Source of the DNA: Bacteriovorax sp. MedPE-SWde
Lineage (GTDB): Bacteria > Bdellovibrionota > Bacteriovoracia > Bacteriovoracales > Bacteriovoracaceae
Reading direction: 5' to 3'
Length of the DNA: 64,000 bases
Assembly: GCA_001874305.1 (NCBI GenBank)
Contig: MPCU01000006.1
Coordinates: 124,001-188,000 of the forward strand
The translations under genes were made by a program, and so were the position numbers. The notes below the pieces were generated by a model. That model did no database searches. It had not been told where the DNA came from and worked only from the letters and a program-made list of their open reading frames with translations. This document shows, piece after piece, positions 52,277-61,477 of this stretch. Numbering within the stretch: position 1 is the first letter of the stretch; every line of letters begins with the position of its first letter.

Positions 52277-53314
52277 ATGGGCTTATTTAACGACAGAACT
52301 CAAAAAGACGGAAAAACATTTGTTCCAGTATGGTTTATGAGACAAGCAGGTCGCTATCACGACCACTATCAAAACCTAAAGAAGAGTCATGATTTTATGA
52401 CTCTTTGTAAAGATCCAAAGCTTGCTTGTGAAGTAACAATGGGTCCAATTGACGACTTTAAATTTGATGCTGCAATTCTTTTTTCTGACCTACTCTTTCC
52501 ATTAGAGCATATCGGAATGGGTCTTGAGTATGCACCAGGTCCAAAACTTAGCAAAAAGCTAGGTTCAATTGATGATATCAAAAACCTTAAGCCTCTTGAT
52601 ACTGCAAAGAACTTCTACGACTTTCAAGGAAAGGCCTGTGGACTTTTAAAAACAGAGCTACCACAAGATAAAACACTTCTTGGTTTTGTTGGAGCTCCAT
52701 TTACTCTATATACATATGCTGTTGAAGGCTCACACGCAGGAGCTCTATATAGCTCAAAACTAGGTCTCTATGATGGAAGATGGGAAGCTTTCACTGAAAT
52801 GCTTATCCCTCACCTACTTGGGGAAATGAGAGTTCAAGCTCTTGGTGGTGCCGATGCAATGTGTATGTTTGACACTGCGGCCGGTGAACTATGTTTTGAC
52901 GATTACAAAAACATTGTTCTTCCAGTACTAAAAAGAGTTACTGCTGAGTTTAAAAAAGAATTTCCAGATAAGAAAGTTATCTACTATTCGAAAATGACTC
53001 ATATGAATTACCTAGAAGAAATTCAAGATGATAATATTGACGTACTTGGTGTTGATTGGCGCCATGACCTTGGCGATGTAATTAATAAGCTTGGTAAAGA
53101 TTATTATATCCAAGGAAATATCGAGCCAGCATACCTTGGTCTTCCATGGGAAACTCTTGAGAAAAAATGGATGAACCTTTATAAAGACCTTCAAGATAAG
53201 AATGTTGATATGTCGAGATGGATCTGTGGACTAGGTCACGGTTGCCTACAGTGGATACCACAGGACAATGTAAAAAAGTCTGTTGAACTAATCCAAAAGA
53301 ACTTTTCTTACTAA
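52277..53314 (+). CDS. hemE: Uroporphyrinogen decarboxylase
   Basis: 345 residues. Removes the four acetate carboxyl groups of uroporphyrinogen III to give coproporphyrinogen III. Signatures are PVWFMRQAGRY (near residue 17-27) and LGFVGAPFTLYTYAVEGS. The usual AILFSDLLFPLE and the C-terminal GLGHGCLQWIPQDN are also present. AAAGGAAAA precedes the ATG. Cytoplasmic. Follows the response regulator with 21 bases. Confidence 0.97.
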   Translation: MGLFNDRTQKDGKTFVPVWFMRQAGRYHDHYQNLKKSHDFMTLCKDPKLACEVTMGPIDDFKFDAAILFSDLLFPLEHIGMGLEYAPGPKLSKKLGSIDDIKNLKPLDTAKNFYDFQGKACGLLKTELPQDKTLLGFVGAPFTLYTYAVEGSHAGALYSSKLGLYDGRWEAFTEMLIPHLLGEMRVQALGGADAMCMFDTAAGELCFDDYKNIVLPVLKRVTAEFKKEFPDKKVIYYSKMTHMNYLEEIQDDNIDVLGVDWRHDLGDVINKLGKDYYIQGNIEPAYLGLPWETLEKKWMNLYKDLQDKNVDMSRWICGLGHGCLQWIPQDNVKKSVELIQKNFSY

Positions 53315-53322
53315 TATTCTTA

Positions 53323-54570
53323 ATGAATAAAGAGAAGTTCTTTCAACTTATAGAGAAGTACCACTCTCCCGCGGGTAGATATAACTATTACCCGCGCATT
53401 TCTCAGTGGAAGAACAATTCCACTGTTGAGCAATGGTACTCTGAAGTTTCCGATTATTCCGGAGACCTAGACCTCTATATTCATATTCCTTTTTGTGAAA
53501 AATTCTGCCACTTTTGTGGTTGTAATGTGAAGATTGCTCAAAAAGATGATGCGAAGAATCTATATATAGAAAAATTAATTCATGAGTGGACTACGTATAA
53601 GAAAGATCCAAGAGATATTAAAAATATTTTCATTGGTGGAGGAACTCCAAACTCTCTTACGTTATCTCAATTTAAGAAGCTATTTGACGGCCTAGGATTA
53701 AAGAATGAGTCAAAAATTACGCTCTCAATCGAGGCCGACCCAAGAGAAATAAATAGAGAAAAGTTTCTCTTTCTTAAGTCTTATGGACTAAGCTCTGTAT
53801 CTCTTGGACTTCAAGACGTTGATAAGGACGTGCTTAATATAATTGGAAGACCTACTGACCTAGAGACTGTTAAAGACTCTATTAACTTTCTTTCAACTCT
53901 AGATCTGGAAAACCTTTCTCTTGATATGCTCTACGGCTTACCAAAGCAAGGAGAGCTTTCACTTACAAAATTTAAAGGCCTCTTAGAAGAAATAGAAATA
54001 ACAGCAATCTCACTTTATCCATTTGCCAATGTCCCTTGGTTTCAAGACTTCTACCCCTTATGGGAAGAATCAAAACCTAGTGTCCAAAGAAAGTATGAGC
54101 ATTACTTCGAGCTAAGTTCACTTTTAGAGAACAATGGATTTAAAACTATTAGTTTTGGTCACTTTTTTAAAAGTGATTCTAAGTTTTACAAGGCCTTTGT
54201 TGAGAATAAACTAACACGAAGTATTATGGGTCACTCAATTAACAAGTCACCCGTACTTCTAGGACTTGGTGTCTCTGCGATTAGTTCAGGCCCAAAATCC
54301 CTCAAGCAAAATGAAAAAATTTATGAGAACTACCTCTTTCAAGATATCGGTGCTCAGAGTATTCATACTAAGGGCCAAAGCGAAGAAAACCTTGAGGATT
54401 TCTTCATATCTCTAAGCTCCAAGACGATGTTTACTACTAATTTACAAATTGACGATGAGCTAATCTCAGACGGTATCATCACAAAAGAAAACGATAATTA
54501 TAGGGTCACAGATCTTGGAAGACACTTCGTTCAACACATCGCTAAATCTATAGAAAAAAACATTTTGTAA
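53323..54570 (+). CDS. hemN: Oxygen-independent coproporphyrinogen III oxidase
   Basis: 415 residues, a radical-SAM enzyme. The iron-sulfur motif HIPFCEKFCHFCGCN carries Cys58, Cys62, Cys65 and Cys67 (CX3CX2CXC), the pattern of true HemN rather than HemW. Other blocks are FIGGGTPNSLT, EADPREIN and the YGLPKQ motif. It decarboxylates coproporphyrinogen III to protoporphyrinogen IX without oxygen. It is about 40 residues shorter than E. coli HemN. It starts eight bases after hemE and ends the heme operon, so no protoporphyrinogen oxidase or ferrochelatase is present here. Confidence 0.93.
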   Translation: MNKEKFFQLIEKYHSPAGRYNYYPRISQWKNNSTVEQWYSEVSDYSGDLDLYIHIPFCEKFCHFCGCNVKIAQKDDAKNLYIEKLIHEWTTYKKDPRDIKNIFIGGGTPNSLTLSQFKKLFDGLGLKNESKITLSIEADPREINREKFLFLKSYGLSSVSLGLQDVDKDVLNIIGRPTDLETVKDSINFLSTLDLENLSLDMLYGLPKQGELSLTKFKGLLEEIEITAISLYPFANVPWFQDFYPLWEESKPSVQRKYEHYFELSSLLENNGFKTISFGHFFKSDSKFYKAFVENKLTRSIMGHSINKSPVLLGLGVSAISSGPKSLKQNEKIYENYLFQDIGAQSIHTKGQSEENLEDFFISLSSKTMFTTNLQIDDELISDGIITKENDNYRVTDLGRHFVQHIAKSIEKNIL

Positions 54571-54600
54571 TTTGATAATTACTTTGTCATTATTTTGTTT

Positions 54601-54897
54601 ATGAATAAAACAAAACTAATCAGAATCGCCATGATAGGGATTATAATTCCTTTTAGTGCGCTAGGAGCTGACTACAACTTCTTTTCGAAGTCCATTAGTG
54701 GCCAGTGTAAACTTGCAAACAAACTCATTCTCAAGAAGACCTACTTGGGCTTCATTAGAAATAAGCAATCCTGTGATGGAAGCTTTGCTAAGAAACTTCT
54801 TAGCTCATGCAATGCCATCAACTGTGAAAGCTTAATATCAATTTACGAGGAAGCTCAAAATAGAGACTCCGGTAACGTAATCGGAGGATCTCTCTAA
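54601..54897 (+). CDS. Small secreted cysteine-containing protein
   Basis: 98 residues from the ATG at 54601 (a TTG at 54595 would add two). Signal peptide about 1-23. The mature part has four cysteines (GQCKLA, QSCDG, SSCNAINCES). The stop overlaps the next gene's ATG (ATGA), indicating coupling with the porin-like protein. No ribosome binding site; TTTTGTTT just before the ATG can pair with AAACAAAA after it. Function unknown. Confidence 0.6.
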   Translation: MNKTKLIRIAMIGIIIPFSALGADYNFFSKSISGQCKLANKLILKKTYLGFIRNKQSCDGSFAKKLLSSCNAINCESLISIYEEAQNRDSGNVIGGSL

Positions 54898-56303
54898 TGA
54901 AGAAAATATTACTAGTTACAATACTCCCATTAATTGCAATGGGTTCAATTAAAGAAGATGTTGCAAGCATCGATGAAAGACTCACAGATATTGAAATTTC
55001 CAATACACAACAAAGAATCAATGTTGGTATGGAAATGCATATGTTCGCCGGTCATATCTCTAATACCAATGTTGAAAATACAGGTGTTAACTACAATCAA
55101 AGACACTTTAAAAATAACTTTAGATTAAAGTTTAGTGGTGTTTTAAACCAAAACTTTCAGGCCTACGCTTCACTACAGGCAAGTTACCTATTTAATAGTC
55201 AGGTTCAAACAAGAATTGATTCAGATGACGATATGGCAAACCCTACTCAAGGATCACGTCCTTATGTAAGAACAGCATACTTTGACTGGAGACTTAATAA
55301 GTACACTGTACTATCTGCCGGAAGACTTCCTACAACATTTGGTCCTCCAGAACATCTTAAACACGGTAGAGGAAGACTTGGGACTTACCCTCTAGTGTCC
55401 TTTAACCTTCCACTTGATGGACTATCGTTAACATTTACAACTCCAAAGTTTATTCCAAGTACTGATCTTTCTTTTAGAACTATTTATGTTCCTGGTGGAA
55501 TGTCGGATCAGCAACAACCACACAAGGGCGAGCCACTCAGTGCAAGCAACCCTGCCAAGCTAGCAGAAAGCCACGAGGGGATTACTCAAATGGTTGAAGC
55601 GGTAGTCAGACCAAAAAATAAGAAGATTTTTGACTCTCTAACTTTTATTGGTCAATACTCGTTTCTAAGATTTGGTTCATTTAAAGAATTTACGGCTCCA
55701 GCACAGATTGTTAAAGGACAGTATGGTATTACAGACGACAAGAATATTTATCGCTTTTCGGCAGATGGTCCTAAACTAGCAGATATCCAAATCGCTACAT
55801 TGTATCTAGAAGCACAGAAGATACTTGGAACGAAAATTGATGCTTACTTCAGCCACATGCGTTCCTGGAATAGACCAGTTGCAAAAATTAACGCTCTTGT
55901 TATCAATGACGGAAATGATGCTGCAGGAACAGGGGGAACAGACAGCCTAGAAGGTCAATCTTTCGAGGTTGGACAATTTGTTTCCGAAGGAGATTCTCAA
56001 GGGACAAGAACACTCTACGGAACAAGGTACAACTTTAAGAATTCATTCATAGGTGCTGAGTTCTGGAAGACAGGATCTACTCCAATTCCAAACGACCTCT
56101 ACTCAGATGACTTTATACCTCTAGGATTACTAGCTGGTGAAGTTACTCATGTCTACTATACTCATATGTTCTACAATAATGACCTTTCTGTTAGAGTTGG
56201 TGTTCAGAAAATTCATGAAGACAAATACTTTCAGCAATTCAACTACGCAGAGAGTAAACAAGACATAAGAACTATTTACACTGCACTATTTGTTACATAT
56301 TAA
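54897..56303 (+). CDS. DUF3373-like outer-membrane porin
   Basis: 468 residues with a signal peptide (about 1-16). A short coiled-coil segment (SIKEDVASIDERLTDIEISNTQQRI) follows, then many amphipathic beta strands (HFKNNFRLKFSGVL, AYFDWRLNKYTVLSAGRLP, FIGAEFWKTG) and an aromatic C-terminus (YTALFVTY). This resembles porin-like proteins of the DUF3373 type. It probably forms a trimeric or monomeric pore in the outer membrane. GGAGG lies nine bases before the ATG. Confidence 0.78.
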   Translation: MKKILLVTILPLIAMGSIKEDVASIDERLTDIEISNTQQRINVGMEMHMFAGHISNTNVENTGVNYNQRHFKNNFRLKFSGVLNQNFQAYASLQASYLFNSQVQTRIDSDDDMANPTQGSRPYVRTAYFDWRLNKYTVLSAGRLPTTFGPPEHLKHGRGRLGTYPLVSFNLPLDGLSLTFTTPKFIPSTDLSFRTIYVPGGMSDQQQPHKGEPLSASNPAKLAESHEGITQMVEAVVRPKNKKIFDSLTFIGQYSFLRFGSFKEFTAPAQIVKGQYGITDDKNIYRFSADGPKLADIQIATLYLEAQKILGTKIDAYFSHMRSWNRPVAKINALVINDGNDAAGTGGTDSLEGQSFEVGQFVSEGDSQGTRTLYGTRYNFKNSFIGAEFWKTGSTPIPNDLYSDDFIPLGLLAGEVTHVYYTHMFYNNDLSVRVGVQKIHEDKYFQQFNYAESKQDIRTIYTALFVTY

Positions 56304-56313
56304 ATACCCTAAG

Positions 56314-56330
56314 GCCCCTCCTGCAGGGGC
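56314..56330 (+). terminator. Terminator-like hairpin after the porin gene
   Basis: GCCCCT and AGGGGC pair around a five-base loop, followed by TTT only. Short T-run, so efficiency is uncertain. Confidence 0.6.
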
Positions 56331-56429
56331 TTTAACAATGACAGAAAATATCAGAATCTAACAGTACCCTCTTCATAAACTTTGCCTTAAGATTTATATA
56401 TAGAAATCAATAGAAACCAGGATGGTTAT

Positions 56430-57608
56430 ATGAAAAGACAAGGATTTGTCCAGGCAATCGCGGCCTTCGCACTCACAACTTCAATTCAAGCAACAACACA
56501 CCCATATATAGTAACTGGAGCAGATATTGTTCAAGGAAGTCAAAAATCTCTTCCAACTTTCCAGGTATTAAAAGTTGTAGATGACGTAGCTCTAGCTAAG
56601 ATCAACGATTCAGACAAAGCACAAATGTCTCATATGATGCATGAAGATCACCATAGGTGTGGTGGCTACTTTGCCTTTGAAACAAGAGAAGAAGCGGTAA
56701 ACTTCATGGCAGAATCTAAGGCCAATAAGAATAATGTTGTATTTGCTGATTATACTATTAATCAAGCAGACCTTGTTAACAAGCATATTCAAAATGCAGA
56801 TGAGTTGAGCATCAGATCAACAATGCTAAAGCTTTCATCATTTAAAAATAGATATTATAAGAGTGCGACAGGTAAAGAATCTCAAGCATGGTTAAAAGGT
56901 CACTGGACTGATCTCACGAAGCATAGAAGTGACATCACTGTAGAATACTTTAACCACTCTTCTTATCCTCAGCCGTCAGTAATCGCAACGATTCAGGGTG
57001 AAACAGATGACGTAATTGTTGTAGGTGGACACGCTGACTCGATTGCTGGTTGGTGGGGAAGAGAAAATGCCCGAGCTCCAGGGGCCGATGATAATGCGTC
57101 AGGAACTGCAACTGTGACTGAAACTTTAAGAGTACTTGCAAACTCTGGTTACACTCCTAAGAAAACTATTAAGTTCATGGCCTATGCAGCTGAAGAAGTT
57201 GGTCTTCTAGGTTCTAAAGCAATTGCAAAAGATTTCAAAAGAAAAGGAATCAATGTCCAAGGTGTTTTACAACTTGATATGACAAACCACTTTGGATCTA
57301 ATGACGATATTACAATTATTACAGACTATACTAGTGAAGCACAAAATAACTTTCTAGGGTCTTTAATTGATAGCTACCTTCCAGAACTTTCTTGGGGAAG
57401 AGACAAGTGTGGATATGCTTGTTCAGATCATGCCTCTTGGACTTCACAAGGTTATCCAGCATCAACACCATTTGAAACTAAGAAAAGAGATATGAATGGT
57501 CATATTCATACTTCAAGAGATACGTTAGATAATATGGGCGGTACAGCGGACCATGCTTTGAAATTTGCAAAGCTTGCTCTGGCCTATGTCATCGAGCTAG
57601 ATCAATAA
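56430..57608 (+). CDS. Secreted M28 leucyl aminopeptidase
   Basis: 392 residues with a signal peptide (about 1-22) and an N-terminal prodomain (about 23-125). The catalytic domain closely follows the Vibrio proteolyticus/Aeromonas aminopeptidase. Zinc-binding blocks are VVGGHADSIAG, PGADDNASGTATVTE, AYAAEEVGLLGS, QLDMTNHFGSNDDI and the late GHIHTSRDTL. The disulfide pair is CGYAC. It would release N-terminal amino acids from peptides outside the cell or in the periplasm, complementing the subtilases. It is a single gene with a strong terminator. Confidence 0.95.
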   Translation: MKRQGFVQAIAAFALTTSIQATTHPYIVTGADIVQGSQKSLPTFQVLKVVDDVALAKINDSDKAQMSHMMHEDHHRCGGYFAFETREEAVNFMAESKANKNNVVFADYTINQADLVNKHIQNADELSIRSTMLKLSSFKNRYYKSATGKESQAWLKGHWTDLTKHRSDITVEYFNHSSYPQPSVIATIQGETDDVIVVGGHADSIAGWWGRENARAPGADDNASGTATVTETLRVLANSGYTPKKTIKFMAYAAEEVGLLGSKAIAKDFKRKGINVQGVLQLDMTNHFGSNDDITIITDYTSEAQNNFLGSLIDSYLPELSWGRDKCGYACSDHASWTSQGYPASTPFETKKRDMNGHIHTSRDTLDNMGGTADHALKFAKLALAYVIELDQ

Positions 57609-57613
57609 AAAAA

Positions 57614-57640
57614 GGGCTTCTTCGGAGGCCCTTTTTTTTT
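57614..57640 (+). terminator. Intrinsic terminator after the aminopeptidase
   Basis: GGGC plus TTC pair with GAG plus GCCC around a TTCG tetraloop, preceded by A residues and followed by nine T residues. Confidence 0.95.
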
Positions 57641-57746
57641 GCCAAAAACCAAACTAACAATATTCATTAACACTCAAAACTTATTTCCGACCTTTTATGA
57701 CAATCAATATAGCTATATAATGAAAAGAAAAAAGGATTGAAATTAA

Positions 57747-58718
57747 GTGAGCGACCAAACTACTCCTGACTTTGTACCTATTCCCCTATCGAAACTTTAT
57801 CCAGACGAAGCATTATGTACGGACATATATTTATTAATAAATAGTAAATATATCAAGTATAAGAACGCAGAAGATTTTATCTCTGTAGAAAAGTATGATC
57901 TCTTCTTAAGTAAGAATGTCGTCAGTGTCTACATAGCTTTTGAAGACTCCTTAACCTTTATGAATTGGCTTAAAGAGACTAAAGAAAAATCAATTCAAGA
58001 AGTTGTCGATAATGTCGGAGAAGAATTTAGAGAAGAAGCTGTCGCTAGAGAAGAAATAGTAGAAAGAGTTTTTGAAACTTTTGCAGCTGAAGAATTGAAT
58101 AAAGAGAACGTATCAATTCTTAAATCTCAAGCGGACGAACTCATAGAGAGTATCTCTAAGAAGAAAATTCCTCTCACCATTCTTGCAAGACTAACTAAGA
58201 AAAGCCCGAGTATTGCTGAACACTCAGTAAACGTTGCAAATATTAGTGTCTACCTAGCTCTTGCCATGGGACACGCACATCAATATGTTCTTGAGAATAT
58301 ATATATGGGCGCGCTATTTCATGACTATGGAAAAGCAAAAATACCATCAAAGGTTCTCGAAGATCCAAGTAATATCACTTATACCAAGGCCATAGAGCAA
58401 CACCCAATTAAAGGCGCATTGCTTATTTCTAAAATAGATGGGCTACAAGATCAGGTTACGACTATAATTGCTGAGCATCATGAGCAACACAATGGAAAGG
58501 GGTTTCCTAATGCTAAAAAAGGTGAAGATATTTACGAGCTCTCTAAGATAGTTGCCCTAGCTAATGTCTTTGATAATATCTGTGCTAATAATATGCAAAA
58601 AGGTGATAAAGAAATGTACAAGCAGGCCATCAAGTTTTTAGAACATGACAAAGGAAAGAAGTTTGATCCTGACTTCTTGGCCCCAGCAATTGAAGCCCTT
58701 TACCTGGCATACAAATAA
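57747..58718 (+). CDS. HD-GYP-type c-di-GMP phosphodiesterase family protein
   Basis: 323 residues. A divergent N-terminal domain (about 1-140) precedes an HD-GYP domain (about 145-320). Motifs are HDYGKAKIP and HHEQHNGKGFP. The usual sequence of the second is HHExxDGxGYP, so the GYP reads GFP and the Asp reads Asn. The HD metal site is intact (AEHS, HDYGK, HHE). The start is GTG at 57747 with AAGGAT about ten bases upstream. It may degrade cyclic di-GMP or be a degenerate sensor. Confidence 0.85.
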   Translation: MSDQTTPDFVPIPLSKLYPDEALCTDIYLLINSKYIKYKNAEDFISVEKYDLFLSKNVVSVYIAFEDSLTFMNWLKETKEKSIQEVVDNVGEEFREEAVAREEIVERVFETFAAEELNKENVSILKSQADELIESISKKKIPLTILARLTKKSPSIAEHSVNVANISVYLALAMGHAHQYVLENIYMGALFHDYGKAKIPSKVLEDPSNITYTKAIEQHPIKGALLISKIDGLQDQVTTIIAEHHEQHNGKGFPNAKKGEDIYELSKIVALANVFDNICANNMQKGDKEMYKQAIKFLEHDKGKKFDPDFLAPAIEALYLAYK

Positions 58719-58720
58719 AA

Positions 58721-58741
58721 AAGGGCCCAAAGTAGGCCCTT
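58721..58741. terminator. Bidirectional terminator
   Basis: AAGGGCC and GGCCCTT form a seven-pair stem with a seven-base loop between the convergent HD-GYP and 58747 genes. A and T runs flank it on both sides. Confidence 0.85.
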
Positions 58742-58746
58742 ATATT

Positions 58747-59106
58747 TTACTTACAAAGATATTCTTTAGTAGCTTCTAGTCTATAAAACCAAAATCCACC
58801 ACCGTGATATACATCTTCATCGAACTGTAGAGTGATTGTTTCACTACCAGAGTGACCGTAGTCAGCAACAACTTTAACAGTTGCTGTGTACTCTCTCTCC
58901 ATTCCCTGGTCTATAATTTCTTCTTGAATTGAAGTAACAGTAACCGATGCTTCTCCATCATCAAAAGCAGCTGAACATTTCTCATTCAACGTTTTTACGA
59001 TGTAGCTCTTAACATGAGAATGTGTAGAAGTAGTTGCATCGCTGAACATTACATTACCAGCAAAAGCAAAAGAAGACAGTAGAGATAGTAATACTAACTT
59101 TTTCAT
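58747..59106 (-). CDS. Small secreted protein
   Basis: 119 residues with a signal peptide (about 1-16, cleaved after AFA). The mature protein has two cysteines (NEKCSA, YLCK) and a beta-rich C-terminal half (GSETITLQFDEDVYHGGGFWFYRLEA). A GGGGGGG stretch lies upstream of its ATG, partly looped out between AATTCC and GGAAATT. Function unknown. Confidence 0.7.
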   Translation of the reverse strand: MKKLVLLSLLSSFAFAGNVMFSDATTSTHSHVKSYIVKTLNEKCSAAFDDGEASVTVTSIQEEIIDQGMEREYTATVKVVADYGHSGSETITLQFDEDVYHGGGFWFYRLEATKEYLCK

Positions 59107-59204
59107 AATTTCCCCCCCAGGAATTATTAATTAATTTTTCTGCAATATAGCGAAAATAACTTTTGATATCAAGATCAATTATATGATTATTTACCGTGAA
59201 AAAA

Positions 59205-59972
59205 TCACATCTCTAAAACAATCGGACAGTGGTCACTTCCAAGAACTTTTGTAAGATGTGTACAGGCCTTTGCTCTCTTTAAAAGCTCCGCTGTGCACCA
59301 AAAGTAATCTATCCTCCAACCAATATTTCTCTCGCGACAGTCCCCTCTATATGTCCACCATGTATAGTGCCCATTCTCATTAGGTGTGAAGTGTCTAAAA
59401 ACATCAGTGAAGCCCTGTTCTTTAAAGTCATCCATCCACTCTCTTTCAATAGGAAGAAATCCTGTAGATTTTTTATTTGTTTTTGGATTGGCAAGATCAA
59501 TTTCGTGGTGGGCAGTATTATAGTCACCAGTAATGACAACTTCTTTCTTAGTTTTTTTCTTTAACTCAAGCGCTTGTCTCGCAACTTCTTTGCTAAACTC
59601 TAACTTATAAGGAACTCGGCTATGATCTCTTTTCCCGTTAGGAAAATAACAATTGATTAAGATATAATCGTCAAATTCTGAAATTAACGTTCTTCCTTCA
59701 ATATCAAACTCTTCGATTCCAAGCCCAACAGTATGTTTTACATTAACACCTTTCCTAACCCATGTAGCGACTCCAGAGTATCCCTTTCTCACGGCCGGTG
59801 CATAAATTGCTTCATGATTATCTGGAGTCACGAGGCGCTCAGATAATTGCTCAGGAAGTGCCTTTGTTTCTTGCATGCAAATGACATCTGGATCAAGTTC
59901 TAAATACCACTCATAGAAACCTTTCTTCTCACATGCTCTTAAACCTGCAACATTCCACGACACTATTTTCAT
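59205..59972 (-). CDS. xth: Exodeoxyribonuclease III / AP endonuclease
   Basis: 255 residues of the EEP fold. Motifs are SWNVAGLRAC, CMQETKA, NCYFPNG, TGDYNTAH and LGSDHCPI, all typical of ExoIII/APE1. It cleaves at abasic sites and trims 3' ends in base-excision repair. Its start lies 14 bases downstream of the subtilase stop on the same strand. Confidence 0.95.
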   Translation of the reverse strand: MKIVSWNVAGLRACEKKGFYEWYLELDPDVICMQETKALPEQLSERLVTPDNHEAIYAPAVRKGYSGVATWVRKGVNVKHTVGLGIEEFDIEGRTLISEFDDYILINCYFPNGKRDHSRVPYKLEFSKEVARQALELKKKTKKEVVITGDYNTAHHEIDLANPKTNKKSTGFLPIEREWMDDFKEQGFTDVFRHFTPNENGHYTWWTYRGDCRERNIGWRIDYFWCTAELLKRAKACTHLTKVLGSDHCPIVLEM

Positions 59973-59986
59973 ATAAACTCCATATT

Positions 59987-61477
59987 CTATCTGTAAATGA
60001 CACTTAGTATGTCCTGTTTTACATCTTCTGAAGCAAATTTTAAACTAGCTTTTAAATAATCTTCAACACGCTGGTCTAAGTTATCTTTAAACCTCATCAG
60101 GTATTCAGATAACCAATAGCCACTTAGGCTTGTGTCATTAACAAGTAATGACGCAACTGCAAATTGATACTTATAACCAAATGATTCTTGATAACGCATA
60201 TATGAATCAAAGTAACGATCTTGTTTTAAAAGAGCAATCGCATTGTCTTCCATTCTCTTTTTAAGCTCTTTGGAAGGCGTAAAGTCTTGGGCCATGTTCT
60301 CATAGAACTCCGCATTCTTAGAGTAGCCTAAAGCTTCATATATGGTCTTTAACTTAGTCCAAGAACTTTTAGAATTTAATAGTAATGAATTTCTTCTAAT
60401 ATTCTTTAATGCTTTCTTTCTCTTTGAACAGTCGGACTCATCCGAAAGTATCTCACTTACAGATAAATCAGTTTCAATCGCTTCAAATATACGATTATCC
60501 TCATTATCTAATTCGACTCTAATACACTCGAGCGTTTCACAAATTAATGATATTTTTCTAGCAATGTGTACTGCCTTGTAGGCATTAAAAAGACCTGGAT
60601 TATTCTCAATATTATGTGCTTGCTCATAACTCTTTAATGATGAAATCTTTAATAATTTAATAACCTCAGTTCTATCGATCATAGGAAGAAGTGAAACGAT
60701 ATTGGCAGCTGTTCCAGAAACAAGAGGTGTTGCTCCACTGGTACCGCCAAATTCACTGTGCAAACCTTTTCCATCTATCGTTGCTTGCATATCATCGGCC
60801 GGAGCCAGAACTGCTACGTTTTTTGATACTTGTGAAAATGATGATTGCAGGCCACTTGGTGCATAGCTACCAATAAGAATCGTTCCTGATGTATCTTCAA
60901 CATCAGTGATCGCCATTGGATAATCATTTCCAGCAGCAAGAAACCAAAGTATTCCAAGTTCATCTGCTCTTAATGAAATATCTTTTATATCCTGACTTTT
61001 ACTCCAGCCATAAGAATTAGAAATTATTTTTGGGTAAGAGTTAGCTTCTTCATATTTTTTGAATTCTTGCCTATATGTACTAGTTAACTTTACATTCTTT
61101 AAAGCGATGTAATTAACTCTATCACTTACTCCATACGGTGCTTTGCCGTTAATAATATTGGCAACACTAGTACCGTGATGACCAGTAAGCTTTCCTCTTC
61201 CTGAGTACTTTATATCTACATCAATTTCAGACTTAAGGTTTATATATTCTTTTTCAAAACCACTATCATAAATAGCAAAGTCAACGTCGTTGCCACTATC
61301 AATTAACTTCATTTCTTCTCTTACAAGATCAGTTCCTGCGTATTCTTGACTCCAAAATACAGATAACTTTTTACCACCCATTTCATAGGGATCAAGTCCT
61401 TGATTATCAACAAGTTCACAGGATGCTGCATATGAAAACTGAGAAACAATGAGACCAATAACAATTTTTTTAATCAC
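59987..61477 (-). CDS. Secreted S8 family serine protease (subtilase)
   Basis: 496 residues from the GTG at 61477, which has GAGGAG seven bases upstream. A signal peptide is expected (MIKKIVIGLIVSQFSYA). Triad: Asp71 in AIYDSG, His101 in GHHGTS and Ser247 in GGTSGATP, with Asn184 in AAGN. The region after about residue 270 is helical and unrelated to subtilases. The start overlaps the trypsin-like gene's end by eight bases, so the two proteases are co-translated. Substrates unknown. Confidence 0.88.
   Translation of the reverse strand: MIKKIVIGLIVSQFSYAASCELVDNQGLDPYEMGGKKLSVFWSQEYAGTDLVREEMKLIDSGNDVDFAIYDSGFEKEYINLKSEIDVDIKYSGRGKLTGHHGTSVANIINGKAPYGVSDRVNYIALKNVKLTSTYRQEFKKYEEANSYPKIISNSYGWSKSQDIKDISLRADELGILWFLAAGNDYPMAITDVEDTSGTILIGSYAPSGLQSSFSQVSKNVAVLAPADDMQATIDGKGLHSEFGGTSGATPLVSGTAANIVSLLPMIDRTEVIKLLKISSLKSYEQAHNIENNPGLFNAYKAVHIARKISLICETLECIRVELDNEDNRIFEAIETDLSVSEILSDESDCSKRKKALKNIRRNSLLLNSKSSWTKLKTIYEALGYSKNAEFYENMAQDFTPSKELKKRMEDNAIALLKQDRYFDSYMRYQESFGYKYQFAVASLLVNDTSLSGYWLSEYLMRFKDNLDQRVEDYLKASLKFASEDVKQDILSVIYR

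Noticed and set aside
54593-54615. Hairpin with the start codon in its loop before the small secreted protein
   Set aside because: Arms are almost pure A and T (TTTTGTTT/AAACAAAA), so chance pairing is likely.
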